From: Carya illinoinensis
Lineage: Eukaryota; Streptophyta; Magnoliopsida; Fagales; Juglandaceae
Direction of reading: 5' to 3'
Length of the DNA: 64,000 nt
Assembly (NCBI RefSeq): GCF_018687715.1
Contig: NC_056760.1
Location: 40,089,501-40,153,500, forward strand
A program made the translations under genes and the position numbers. Shown piece by piece: positions 1 to 13,504 of the stretch (its first letter is position 1; the number at the start of each line of letters is the position of its first letter). The notes under the pieces were generated by a model. The model saw nothing but the letters and a program-made list of their open reading frames with translations. It ran no database searches and was not told the DNA's origin.

Positions 1-693
1 AGGCCCAGTTTGTAAAAACAAGAGAAACTATTTTCTGCTAACTGTAACAGGATAATTTCGTATGAATATATATCCACAACTAGCCAAGTCTTGTGCAGTT
101 AATCTATAAAATAAGAATAAAAAAAATCAGAGTTACAGGTTAATGATGGCTACGGCAGAATAGCTGTCATCTCGTCTTGTGAACAGATATCAGCAATCCA
201 AGTAACCCAGTAGAGCAGTAGAGCCCATGCTGTTACAGTTTCTAGCATTCACTTGCGCGGGAGAAGTTGATGAGGTTCAAGCGGGATAACAAATTTAACA
301 ATAGAATGCAGGAAATATATAGCTTCATTTCTGAATATCTTGTACATTTTGAGATACTTCGCTGAAATAGGAAGCGAAACTTCTTGCTCCTCCATTTCTG
401 CATTACATATTTATATCCCACTTCCTTCCACCATTAACAAAGCTTTTACAAATTTCTGCACATCACTTGGTAGGCCTTTAGAGACAATGGCTTCATCATT
501 TTGCATGCACATGAACTTCATTAGATTCTGTTCCTCCATTTTCTGCTCCTCCATTTTGGTTCTCCTCCATTTTCTGCTTTTACATAATGCTTTCTTTCCA
601 TTGAGTTAATCATTTTGCACATTTTTTTTCAATTCTGAACAAAGAAGCTAATGCATGAAATTGATAGGAACAGCTGTTTCTAGTGCAGGATCA
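1..693. other. Non-coding sequence, nothing recognised
   Basis: AT-rich sequence with short open frames only. It contains a few local direct repeats such as 'tctgctcctccatttt' near 530-575. I see no domain, RNA gene or clear transposon end. It may be the 5' flank of the transposase remnant that follows. Confidence 0.5.
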
Positions 694-3399
694 ATGAGGA
701 ATCTGTCAGCTAGAGGGAGAGGCTGAGGATGTGTGTTGCCTGCCACACTTCGACCACCGCAGCAAGCACCAGCAGCTTGGACATTGAGAGATGAAACTGA
801 TGAGGTTCACTCTGATGACTCCACTCAACCTCCAGATGACCCATGGCCATTTCCAGCTAGAGAGCCTCCATGTACTCATGTAGAGGTGAATACAACAACA
901 GAGGGTAAGTAAGGCTATTTTTACTCCTTAACCTTTTCACTATACAGTTAATTAACACACTATCTTGAGAGGTTATAGCTGCATGTGGAGTAAGATATAA
1001 ACTAAACTCTGCTTTTGTTTTGTGCTTTGGCCAATGCAGATATTGCAAGTGGTAGTAAACGTGTTAGGGGAGTAACAAAGGGCACGGAGTTTGAGAGGTT
1101 GCGCAAGTATGGGAAGTTATGACTGGAGATCAAAGATGGGAAGATAGGCCCATCATGCAATACTAGAATTGTCTACACAACAAGAGTGACGTGGGTCGTA
1201 AAACACCATGCAGATATGAGGCATGTTAGCTGGAGTGTCGCTGATGAGAAGGCGAAGGAGGAACTTATTGAACGTGTTCGAGTATGGGTTTCTAACTTGA
1301 ATGATTTACATATGCAAAATGAGTAATTGCAAAATGTACAAACTATGTGCTAAAGCTAGTATCAGTCTTTTTAAAGACAGTATATGTGACATGGGTTTAT
1401 AAAGGCAGAGTATTGTACTGGACATATATGCATGGTATTAATATGTGTTAAATCATCGTTCAATATGTGTCTTTCACAATTGTGCAAAGATATGTGAAAG
1501 TGGAATAAAGTAATGTGTATATAATCTGGTATATACATGGTATAAATCTGTGTATTTATAAGCCTATATATTTTCTAAAACTATGTATATAATCTGTGAT
1601 AAATCTGTCTATTTAATCTGGTATAAAACATGGTATGCAAACTGTGATAAGTAAGGTGTTTTAAGTGTTGTAATTGCTGATTAAAGTTTACAACTGAAGG
1701 GTAAACTTTGATGGCATTTAGCCAATATCCAAATGCTTGGACATGATGTACACAATTAAAGGTTTAAATCTGTGTACAATCTGTGTTAATGTTGTTGGAT
1801 CTATAATTGCATATAGGCAATTATAAATATGTAAAGTACTTTCAAAATGGAACATTAGGCTATTTAATCACAAATAACAGTAAGATCTGATTATTAACAG
1901 AATATAGCATAATATGTATTCCAATACATGATATACATGTTATTAAGACAATGTAGCCAACTAACAGCAAATGACTACAACAATTTGGGTGTTTAACAAT
2001 TTGTTAATTGATAGGCTGACTTTGTATTCGATTGGATGAAGAAAACTCACCGTCAGACAGTGACGAGTCAATTATCACGTGCTTATAATGCGTTTCATGA
2101 CAAGCTACATCGTAAGTACTTGACTTATGCAACACATGAGGAGGCAAAGGGCCAATGGAGGCATGTTGGTAGAGCAGTCGGTTTGGGAATGGCTATGCCG
2201 TTGTTAGGCTAGTGATGAATTTAAGGTAAGAATTAATAAACTGGTCATATTGTAAGTGATTTCAAAGGTAAATATGCTCATAGACATTTAAAACAAAAAA
2301 ACAAATGTCTTCCAAAAAAATAAATTACTGTACATCTTTTAAAAAGGATTTATTAACAGGGGTCAGAAGATATTAACAGTTTGATGGCATGATGGCTAGG
2401 GATATTACAAATTGATGTTTTATTGCAGAAAATGTCAACTCAAAACAAAGAAAATAGGAGTAAACAAAAAGTCAATCACACAAGCGGAAGGACGTCGTTT
2501 GTTGTTCTAATGGAAAGAAAGGTATGTCGAATTCTGGATGCTATCTCTTATAAAGTTTGGGTTTTTTTTTCCTCTGCAACAGAATGTGTATTGTTAACAA
2601 GTTGCCAATGTTCATGTAGAAGGACAAGAATCTGATTGATTTCTACAGAGATGTGCATTGGTCAAACAAAAAAGGGAGATTTATCACACCAACCACAGAA
2701 GAGAATTATGTGAGCCTTCTAATAGTGTATGCATAACTATCTGAAGTTAAACTAGTGTACAATTTAGGTATATTTAAAGATGTATTGGTTATACCTATAG
2801 AAAATTGTCCAAACATGCAAAAAAGATGTAGAAAATACACTGTTATATGCCCAATAAAACCATAGCAGGAGAAGGGGATCATTCCTTATATGACTTGACG
2901 TGATATTTGTTCTAAAATAATTTATGCATGCCAATTACTGTTGTACTGAATATATGTTGGCTTCTCTAAGTATTATGTGGTAGAGGATGAGTTATTCATT
3001 GTATCATGCTAATTTGTGGAAGTTTTTCATTCCTTAGAATGAGATGGTTCAAAAGATGAATGCCAAATACCCTAAGATCGCAATGATGAAGCAGCAACAA
3101 CCATATTCAGGGAAGTTTTGGGACATAGGTCAGGGTATTCCAGGGGCCTAGGACACTCTGTTTTGCCTGATTTGCCTAAACTGCCTGGAGTGCTCAATGA
3201 GGAATATGAACGTCTTGCTGAGGAAAATGCAGAAAATAAGAAAATTGCAGAGTATTACCAAAATAGGTTTGAAGAGATCCAAGGTGGTTTCATGGCAATG
3301 AGGGACCATATGCGGGAGTATGAGGAACATGTAGACAATCGTATGTTAGGAGTTGAGACAGAATTAGAGTCTCAAAGAGAGACTCGAATCATTCCTTAG
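694..3399 (+). pseudogene. Remnant of a plant Transposase_24 (Ptta/En/Spm) gene, multi-exon
   Basis: The likely first ATG is at 694 (MRNLSARGRG, then a TGA at 724). Exon 1 runs to 904 with a GTAAG donor. Exon 2 is 1040-1281 and has an in-frame TGA at about 1121. Exon 3 starts at 2015 (ADFVFDWMKKTHRQ) and loses frame near 2195, where the shifted frame reads W-L-C-R-C-stop-A-S-D-E-F-K. Exon 4 starts at 2429 (RSKQKVNHTSGRTSF) and further pieces follow near 2622-2700 and 3040. The last open block, 3118-3399, begins GHRSGYSRGLG and continues as a charged coiled coil. The sequence of blocks (basic N-terminus, 'R..Y..F...L', 'N..NR.K....H..G..SF', 'G.F..P', 'VLG.RSGY..GLG') is the pattern of the plant Ptta/En/Spm transposase family (PF03004), which is usually annotated as DNA-transposon derived. 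At least two stops and two frameshifts mean it is not functional as read. Element termini were not found. Domain assignment is from pattern recognition. Confidence 0.72.
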
Positions 3400-3484
3400 C
3401 CAGCAACATGCCAGTAGTGCTGAACTTTTGAGTTTTGACCTATACTTTTACTATTAACTTTTGAAGGAGGTGTCATTGTGGGTG

Positions 3485-3486
<2 letters not shown>

Positions 3487-3523
<37 letters not shown>
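3487..3523 (+). repeat. 37-base poly-G run followed by GGT repeats
   Basis: An uninterrupted run of 37 G is followed by (GGT)n-like sequence. Such a run can form G-quadruplexes. It is also a classic spot for sequencing or assembly length error, so the exact length is uncertain. Confidence 0.9.
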
Positions 3524-3524
<1 letters not shown>

Positions 3525-4772
3525 GGTGGTGGTTGGTTTACTTAGTATTAATGCTTTTGGTCAGCCCTATGTGGGAATTCTAGTCTTGCTGGAAAGGGTT
3601 GGGAAAATTTGCCCAGGTAATTTAGTTTATTGCTTTGTGTGACATATATTCATTACTAAAAAAATTGAACATTATCTGCAAGTGTACATGTACATTCATG
3701 GCTAGTACTTTGCAACTTGCTGTTGAAAAGATATTGGATATATATTCTGTTGAAAGATATTCTAAATCAGATCAGTATGTAGCCAATATATAACAGTATA
3801 AGTATATAAGTATATACTTATACATATATAATAACATCCAGAGATATGGTGAATTTTATAATGAGGTTTTTGTTAACTTGGCAGGTTATCTAATTAGATT
3901 ATTTAGTTATCTCTCACCATTTACATGCATGCTTATATAGCCTCATCATGCAGTATCTAGCTTGGCTCAAACCTTATAAAAAGAACCATGGATAAAATCT
4001 CAGTTGAGAAGGTGTAGGCAAAAAATTTCATGTTATTTAAGGTATTCGGTACACGGTTTTATGCTAGTTCAATGGTTATATAATGCTCTGAGTTTATGCA
4101 TAGTGATATTTAACATGGTTAATGAGTTTATGCTACTGTTGTGGTATTGCAACAGGTTAATACATCAGATTCTAAGGGCAATGATGAATCTCTTGTGCTA
4201 GCCAAGACCCCAAACTCTCTCCTCCATTCAACACAGATCTTCCCTGTGCGAGTACGTACATGTACATGTAGTTTCCATAGTAGGACTGTTGGCATGTTGA
4301 AAATCCAAGTATGGATGCATTGTGGGCATGTTGAAAATCCAAGTATGGATGCATTGTGGGATTGCTAAACTAAGTTATAAACTCAAATATTTCATCAATG
4401 AGTTATGTTAGATGTGCCTTCTTTGACATTCCTGTTCTTTGCCTATCATTAGATGCCTCTACACTGAGTTGGTTAGGAGATGATATATATATATATATAT
4501 GTACATGACTATATTGTAATATCTAGTCATAAAAAACCATGATACAATTGATGATGAGATATCTACATATATAGTGTGAAAACCTTTATTGTGCAAGCCC
4601 AATGGATCGAATATAACAAATTCAAGAAAAGGGACAACATGCAATATTTTCAGTGTCAAACCTTGAGCCTTCAAATTCAGCAAAAGCGTATGTAATATTC
4701 AAAGTGAATTCCAAAAAATTCTACTTCTGCTAGCTAATGCCATACGCACTACCATTTCATAACAGATTTGGG
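3524..4772. other. Non-coding AT-rich sequence
   Basis: No gene is recognised. It includes a TA-rich stretch near 3785-3830, an (AT)n array near 4483-4500 and the 34-bp tandem duplication listed separately. Short open frames here show no domain features. Confidence 0.5.
4291..4358 (+). repeat. Perfect 34-bp tandem duplication
   Basis: Two identical 34-bp units, each starting 'ggcatgttgaaaatccaag', lie head to tail at 4291-4324 and 4325-4358. Identity suggests a recent slippage or duplication event. Confidence 0.92.
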
Positions 4773-4830
4773 AAATTGTAGGTGCCATTTGAGATCAAAT
4801 ATATATTGATCTCAAATGGCCCTACAATTT
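4773..4830. repeat. Near-perfect hairpin (25-bp stem, 7-nt loop)
   Basis: Left arm 4773-4798 and right arm 4806-4830 are reverse complements apart from one bulged T. The loop is the 7-nt TA-rich stretch 4799-4805. The stem could be a collapsed MITE or a small-RNA-type hairpin, but it is shorter than typical plant miRNA precursors. No larger terminal inverted repeat was seen around it. Confidence 0.85.
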
Positions 4831-4924
4831 TAGAGAATATAGATGTGCTCAACGGACATTGACGTAATGAAGATCAATAATTTCCAATCTAATAGATAAT
4901 CATCTCAGCCACGGCACCAAATAG

Positions 4925-5400
4925 AGCGTGACAGATTCATCCCTATTGGGTCGGAAAACCAAAATAAAAATAACCAAACAAAAATTAAATGCTGCGATTT
5001 ATCAAAACGTAGAAATAAATCAAGTAATCATACCAATCGCTTATTCCGGCGGGTGGAAAACTGTGGCAAACGGAACTGGCGGATCTGAAATCGTCGCTAA
5101 GGTTTTGGGTCAGGATCGACGAGGCCACGCTCGCGGCATGATCCGGAGTTTGCTGCGGCGCCCAAAGGGATTTGATGACATCCCTTTGCGGTAGTTGCTG
5201 GGGCTCTCTTCTCGGCTGGGAAATTGGCCGTAAAAGGGGTGTGATCATCGGCGATGAAGCTTGCTGCTATAACCAGGGCAAGTGTCCCGCCGAATACGCG
5301 GCGTTTCATCTACGAGGAATAAAACGCAGCAGAAGTGATTTATCCACAGTTTTCGGACATTCAGCGGCAAAATTTTCCCACGGCAAAAACACCTAAGTGT
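4925..5400. other. GC-rich island of unknown identity, possible gene fragment
   Basis: This is a compact GC-rich block in AT-rich surroundings. Both strands carry open frames of about 70-90 codons. The minus strand has one starting at 5309 (MKRRVFGGTLALVIAASF...) with a hydrophobic start resembling a signal peptide, and an overlapping one ending 4985. The plus strand has one at 4928-5194. I recognise none of them. The composition suggests a first exon or exon relic, but no second exon or clear splice partner was found. Confidence 0.3.
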
Positions 5401-5559
5401 TGTAGTGAATTATGAACAACTTGGGAGTGTGAATGCAACATTATTTTCAGTAATTTCGTCATAAATTGCATCATGTGGCTAAGGTTGGTGCTTAACATGC
5501 ATTATGGCATTCTAATAATTTGCTGGGATCGTCTGCATCTCTTTGGTACGTAGTGTCAT

Positions 5560-5850
5560 GACCAGTTTGACTACGTTTAGATGCTGAGGTAATATCAAAT
5601 TATTCGTAAATAATAATAATAAAAATAGTACATATTATTTGTAAATAATAATAAATAATAATTAAGTAGTTTCATCAAATATAGTTTGAGTGATGAGATG
5701 ATCTTAAATATTCTATAATTAATAATAAAAAATAATGATCAAATATTAAATAGTAATAAATAATATTAAAAAATAATAAAAAGTAGGTGGAAAATTATTA
5801 ACTTAATAAATAATACTAGAGTAGGAAATAGAACCAATTCTCTCTTATCA
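5560..5850. repeat. AT-rich MITE-like remnant
   Basis: The block opens with 'ctacgtttagatgctgag', then continues as (TAA/AAT)-rich sequence with 'gagtgatgagatgatct'. This resembles the CTACGTTTGGATG...GAGATGAGATG short repeats that are abundant in some woody eudicots. I could not define both termini or a target-site duplication. Confidence 0.35.
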
Positions 5851-7340
5851 GATGAGAGAAACAAGGGACACGCCCTTGATTCCTTGTATCCTTTGTCACC
5901 TGTTAAAATATAATATAAAATTTCTTTTAATTAATTTAACCTTGAGTACATCCAATTCCAATCAAGTCTAAATTCAAATATCCTTCTGAATTTAGCTAGT
6001 AGTTGGAGCTGTCACCTCTCGGCTCTCAGTGCTGTCCGTGGAAATCGCCAGCCTCTTCTTGGTGCAGTACTGGGTTTGACTATCACCATTTGATGAACTG
6101 GCACAGTATCTCCAGCAAAGAATTATTGTTTATAAATGAATCGACAACTCCTCATACACACAATATCATATGCCAGAGACAGCAACCGACTTAAATCAGA
6201 TGCTACTGTGCCATGGTCTCTTCAAATACTTGCTAAAAAATCAAGTGTTTGTTTCCAAAACTGCAGGCATCATATGGAGCTTCATCTTTTGAATTGTACG
6301 AACTTAATATATAATTAGCTTATAGTTAGCTTAACAGTGAAGAACTCTGCATCATGTCTCTAATCTCCAGAACACACCCATAAATGTAGGCTTTAGATTC
6401 CAATATCTCCATTAATTGCGACTGGCTCCATCTAAAGATAATGCTGTAGAAACATATATCAGTAATACACGTATTTGGGGAATTAATCCAATACATTCAT
6501 GTGAGAGTAAACATAAATGCTCATGTTGAACATGGTGAGGTATGTTTTGGCATGTAGCTATCTATATATAGCTATATATACATAAATGCTCAAGTTCATC
6601 CTTTGCATATATAGCCCTTTCTCTCTCTCTAAAAGATTAGTTTTCCAGCTGCTATTATCTTATATTTTGTTGTATTTAGTCACAAATGCTAATGCAAATA
6701 TTTTCAGTAGTTGTCTATTTAAATGATAAATATATAAATCATTTAAATTGTATCACATCAACATGTATGATTAGGATAATAAATTTAAAATAAAGAGTAA
6801 AATTACTTTACTCGACTTGGATAATTGATCGTTACTCTTTACGGATCAGGGTATTTATAAATTAACTTATTGTTTTTTAGACTACAAATTAACTAATTTA
6901 CCAGGGAAAGCTAAAAAGACCTATAAATTCTATGCCTTCCATTGAAATCACCACCTTAAATCAAATAACAGAGGGATTATGTTAGTGGCAACTTCTCCAT
7001 ATTACTCTTATGATCAGATGATCTGTACTCACCATGTAAGTTAGCAACTTCTGGTCACCTTCTATTCCATCTGAGATTTATGGGAATTAGGGCCTTAATT
7101 TTTTGTTTATCTCCAACCTAATTGCATTACAGCTTGACAAATAAACATATTAGAGATCTTGTTCCCTTGATTGAAATCTTAGTTGTATTTCTAATATTCT
7201 AATGTCTCCACGTGTCTCTCCTCCGTTTTCCCCTGTTCCGCAGACAACTCCATTAAACCAAACTTAAAAAAATTGAATAATTTATTTTTCTGGAATCAAG
7301 CAAAGGGAAATTTCCATCAAACCACACGAGTATGGGATCT
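5851..7340. other. Intergenic sequence upstream of the small membrane-protein gene
   Basis: No gene is recognised. Open frames at 6003-6194 and 6136-6318 are short and without recognisable features. A TA-rich palindrome ('tagctatctatatatagcta') lies near 6556-6580. Confidence 0.45.
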
Positions 7341-7360
7341 AGTTTTAATGCAAATCGCCC

Positions 7361-7369
7361 TATATATAG
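7361..7369 (+). promoter_or_regulatory. TATA box of the 7448-7939 gene
   Basis: TATATATAG lies 79-87 bp before the ATG at 7448, which leaves room for a start site near 7395 and a short ~50-nt leader. This is a good match to plant TATA boxes. Confidence 0.7.
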
Positions 7370-7447
7370 CACCCAAATCCAACGCCACAGCTATTCAAGG
7401 AACAGAAGCATCCATCCTCAACACGCTCATACGCTGAAAAATTGAAA

Positions 7448-7939
7448 ATGGCTCAATTTATTCTTCTTTTCTTGATCTTAGCAGATGCTTTTGTTTTTCT
7501 AAGCATGGCTAGTGAAAGGGCTCAGGCCATGGTCCAGACCAATGCAGCACCATCCTCAAACACACCTGCTTCTAGTCCATCTAACAAGGGTGGAGATTCG
7601 TACAATGCAGAAGCGCCCATGATTAGAAAACTGGGGAAACACCAACCTGAAGTGGCTAAGTCATACACTGCACCTGGCCTCAGCCCATCAGAGAAAATGC
7701 AGTCTTTAGAAGCAGCAAGTTCTTCGATCCAAACAGCTCCAATTGGGACAAAAAGTGAAGAGAATGGGAGTGTCCAGAGGCAGGAAATCCTCCTGAGAAA
7801 GCACTCACAGCATCATTCTGTGGATAAGTCAGTTGCTGGAGGGGGTGTAATCCTCGGGGGCTTAGCCACGACTTTCTTGGTGGCAGTTTTTTGTTACATA
7901 AGAGCTACTGGAAGACACAAGACAGAGACTGTCGCTTGA
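7448..7939 (+). CDS. Small protein with signal peptide and C-terminal membrane helix (unknown function)
   Basis: A single-exon frame of 163 codons, with the start placed at the ATG at 7448 just downstream of a TATA box. Residues 1 to about 27 (MAQFILLFLILADAFVFLSM...) look like a signal peptide. The middle, about residues 28-125, is Ser/Pro/Ala/Gln-rich and hydrophilic with no cysteines and a basic 'LLRKHSQHHSVDKS' patch. Residues about 130-151 (GGGVILGGLATTFLVAVFCY) form one hydrophobic helix, followed by a short basic tail ending ETVA. The layout predicts a type I single-pass or secretory-pathway membrane protein with a short lumenal or apoplastic domain. I believe plant databases hold similar uncharacterised 'transmembrane proteins', but I cannot name a family. 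There are no stops or frameshifts, and promoter and poly(A) signals flank it, so it is likely a real gene. Function unknown. Confidence 0.75.
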   Translation: MAQFILLFLILADAFVFLSMASERAQAMVQTNAAPSSNTPASSPSNKGGDSYNAEAPMIRKLGKHQPEVAKSYTAPGLSPSEKMQSLEAASSSIQTAPIGTKSEENGSVQRQEILLRKHSQHHSVDKSVAGGGVILGGLATTFLVAVFCYIRATGRHKTETVA

Positions 7940-8009
7940 GATTACCGGTTGTTTTGCATGTATACAGGGTCTTCTTATGATGCAACACTTTTTGTCTACA
8001 TGCACTGTA

Positions 8010-8015
8010 AATAAA
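8010..8015 (+). terminator. AATAAA polyadenylation signal
   Basis: AATAAA lies 71 bp after the stop codon of the small membrane-protein gene, in a T-rich context ('cactgtaaataaatcgttta'). It is a plausible 3' end signal. Confidence 0.6.
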
Positions 8016-8156
8016 TCGTTTAAAAGAATTATGAACGCAATCTTCATCAGCAGAGATCATTGACATTTTCGTTTTAATCTTTTAAATTAAATCTATAATT
8101 TATTGAAGCCTTATAAAAAAGTGATCTCCATTGAAGGGTATGTTTTTTCCTTTAGG

Positions 8157-8625
8157 GCCGGTTTGGATATACAGTTAAAACACAAGACATCTCATCTGAA
8201 TTGTACGGCTTATTTTATCTGTACATCCAAATGTTCAAATATAAGTTTTTAACTCATCTATATATTTCTACACTATACGTTGATTTACAGACAAACTTTT
8301 GACCCCTTCTGACAGCCCACTATTTCACGCCTCCCCTTCCCCATCTACTAACTTTTGAGAAAGTCAAATCGTCAAAAGTAATCCTATGGCAAATTTTATA
8401 AAATCCCCACCTTTACCCTACACCTCTCCTTCCCCTTTCTATTTATTTTTAATATACTGATAATATTTTCCACCCTATAATTAAAAATATTTTTTAATAA
8501 TTGATGAAACCCATCCCTTTATCAAATCTCAAAAAACTTAAAATCATCTCATCTCATCTTAACTCAAAAATCTCACTACTATTCAAAATATCTTATTTCA
8601 TCTAATTTGAATTGCATAACGAAAT
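8157..8625. mobile_element. MITE-like element, 'GGCCGGTTTGGATA' family
   Basis: It opens with 'gggccggtttggatatac', carries TCATCTCATCTCATCTTAA-type motifs near 8547-8560, and ends about 8625 in 'atttgaattgcataacg'. It is AT-rich and non-coding. A related smaller copy is at 42536-42757. The ends are approximate and no target-site duplication was confirmed. Confidence 0.5.
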
Positions 8626-8699
8626 AAGATTTTATTGTTGTCTTTCATATTGTAATAAAGGGCGCTCCTTCTCATGGATGTGGTTATGAGCGGCCACCT

Positions 8700-8990
8700 A
8701 CTAGGCATTATAATTAGAGGAGCTATTCATAGAAGCTCTCCCCCTTAGAGCGGGGCACTTCTTGAAAAGAAAGAAAATCTGTCTCTCTAAAATATGTTTC
8801 GATGGTCTCGATATTTAGGCTATGGAATTTGTAATTGTTACTCTAGTATTACCATGTAGCATACTTCAACATTGACAATGATGATTTTAGACAAACAACA
8901 ATGATGGAAAAGTCCGTGGAACAACTGCACTTGATTTGAGATTTGTTGCTAGAAGTAAAAACTTTTGCTATGTATTCTTCTGCACAAAAT
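8700..8990 (+). repeat. Dispersed repeat, unsplit copy
   Basis: The segment containing 'gggcacttcttgaaaagaaa', 'aaaatctgtctctctaaaat', 'tctagtattaccatgtagc' and 'gacaaacaacaatgatggaa' matches two separated stretches further on. Its left half matches 37830-37972 and its right half matches 42257-42420. It therefore serves as the empty-site reference for the 4.3 kb insertion at 37973. I do not recognise the repeat family. Confidence 0.75.
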
Positions 8991-11033
8991 GATTTTTTTT
9001 GCACTTTTAATGCGATATTGATGAAGTTTATAATTAAATTGATTTAAGACTAATTGAATACAGTGATGTTAGTAAGAATTCTTAAAGGCTTAGAAGTTGG
9101 ATGGCCACTTATTGACTCAATGATATTATTTCTCGAGTGGATAGATGGTATACTAAAATGTGCCACAAAGGAGGCATAAGATAATGGTTATGAAGTTTGA
9201 GAAATTAGTAGAGTCAATGAGATCCATTTCTCTTATTTAGCAGAGTCAACAAGAAAATTGAATATGAGCATTTTTCTACATGAAATTTCTAAACATGCAC
9301 ACTAATACTTATAAGGACATCAAATTTCAAAAAAAAAAAAAAATTCTCATTATATAAATGTGATTCCAAAGAAATTTTTTAAATTTCAATCAAAACTTTC
9401 AAATAAAATATTTTCTAAATTGCAATGGTATGAGCTATATGATGAGAGCAATTAGTTAGCAGTGTTAAAACTTGCTAAAAATTGAGTTATAGTGCAAAAC
9501 AGTTGATACATCACACTTTGATTGATATAATATGGGGTTGTAGCCATAATCCTAACATGTCATCCTTAAATCAAGTTCATTTGTCTTTTAGTGAAATTGA
9601 CTGATTGTATGACTATTTTGTGCAAACATGAATTCAATTAAGATGTAAATATGAAGGATTTGAGTTTAAATATTTTTTTGTTGAATCAAAAAAATTACTC
9701 ATATTTTGCGAGGGTAGGGTATTATGGAGTTTATTAACACTTGTTTTTTGGATTGAACATTTTATCCCACATTACCTTAATATTATTATTTCTATTTTTT
9801 TAATAAAATATTGTTGAAAATAATGTGAGTAATCAACCAATTAGTAGGAGTATAGTTTTGAATAAGGTGTATCATTAGTGATAATAACTCCTAGAATTTA
9901 CTAGACTATAAGATTATCATAATTAACGTAATAGTAATATAACAATATTCTCTCGTCACTTAAAAGCAAGAAGAGAATATTTATAATATGATTCCGCTAA
10001 GGATATTGAGTTCACATAGTAGGAGTCTTAACATAAAATTTTAGATTCAAGTCTATTGATCTTATAACATAGTATAAATATAACATTTGATGTAAGTTAG
10101 ACACTACTTATAGTAATATAATTAGACGCTATTTTTAATCTTACTATTCAAGTTTTTTAATCTTACCAATAAGTTAGACACTACTTATACTATACTAATA
10201 TAATTGAATATTAATGAATTAGTAATTGCTAAAAATATATACTAAATTCTAACAATTAAGTTTAGTATTGAAAAAATTATAATATCAAACTTATATAGTG
10301 CCACATGTGTAAACGGTAAACCAGAAAACTGTACCAGATTGAAACTGAAAAAATCAAAAGTTCTAATTTGGCTGATGAATTAGTTCGTACTGGTTTTTAA
10401 ATCTTCAAAATCGGTGTATACTGGATTGGTTAACCCTTGTCTTTAGATAACCATTGATTGCATATTTTCTAGAAACATTTTGGAATCAGTTAAATAGTTG
10501 ATTGTGTGTGAGAATTAGATAGTTAGATTTTGTAATATTTAAGGTGCAAAGTATTTTGAGTGCATGATTATTATTTGTACAATTTTGGCATAAAAAGTGT
10601 ATGGATGCTACTGGTACAATATTCATACTACCTAAACCAAGTATCTATTTAAAGGTACCTAGTGTACTTAATCATTATAATGATCTATTGAATAAAATGG
10701 GTTCTTTGAACAATATTGATAGTCCTAAAGAAGTGTTTTCCTAAGAGACTTAACACTGATGACAATTTGGTTATCTTATATTATTTATTGTTGCATAACA
10801 AGCGATTTTCCACACTACAAGATAGTGGACTTAGGTTTGTAAAAAATAGCTCAGACTTTACGTATTGTGAGGCTATTTATAAGAGAAATAGTTTCTTGAA
10901 GTTTTTGTTTAAAAAAACCCATAGACAATAATGAGGTTGAAAATACAAAATAATATATATTTCGAATTGACATGCTCGTACTATTTGGTGTTTCTATTAT
11001 CGTTTGCTCATGGAAGTTAGAAGTTGGGATCTT
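8991..11033. other. AT-rich intergenic sequence, no gene
   Basis: No coding region is recognised. It contains A/T homopolymers, TA-rich low complexity and a decayed transposon end listed separately. The open frame at 10716-10931 is AT-rich and featureless. Confidence 0.5.
10306..10442. repeat. Decayed hAT-type terminal sequence
   Basis: The pattern 'aaacggtaaaccagaaaactgtaccagattgaaactga ... tactggtttttaaatc ... ggtgtatactggattggtta' reads like the CCGGTTT/CCGGACC-rich ends of the hAT elements at 27252 and 61487 after many C-to-T and G-to-A changes. No intact terminus or target duplication remains. Confidence 0.35.
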
Positions 11034-11038
11034 GTTAG

Positions 11039-13223
<2,185 letters not shown>

Positions 13224-13225
13224 TG

Positions 13226-13237
13226 TGGTATCAGAGC
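13226..13237 (+). other. Primer binding site (initiator Met tRNA)
   Basis: TGGTATCAGAGC, two bases after the 5' LTR, is the standard plant retrotransposon PBS complementary to the 3' end of tRNA-iMet. Confidence 0.92.
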
Positions 13238-13504
13238 GGTTTGGCTCTGGGTAAAACCATATGTCCCGTAGGTAGTACCAGAATGTTTTTTAAAGTTGTG
13301 TTTTAAAAATTTATTTTAAGTAAAGTTGCTATTTGACATGTTTTATTTGTTTGAACTTGTTTGCTTGTTTTATTTATTTTGTTAGGTTATTGCATGCTGG
13401 TTTCTTTTGTTTCTTGCTATGTGGTGTTGGTTTTGGTTTTTGGTTTTATGTTAGTTTTATTTGTTTTCTTAAAGGGGGTCAAAGGTTGTGTTGTGGCAGG
13501 AAAA

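Noticed and set aside
3487..3523. G37 run considered as a functional G-quadruplex element
   Set aside because: Homopolymers of this length are often assembly or slippage products; no gene context supports a role. Listed only as a repeat.
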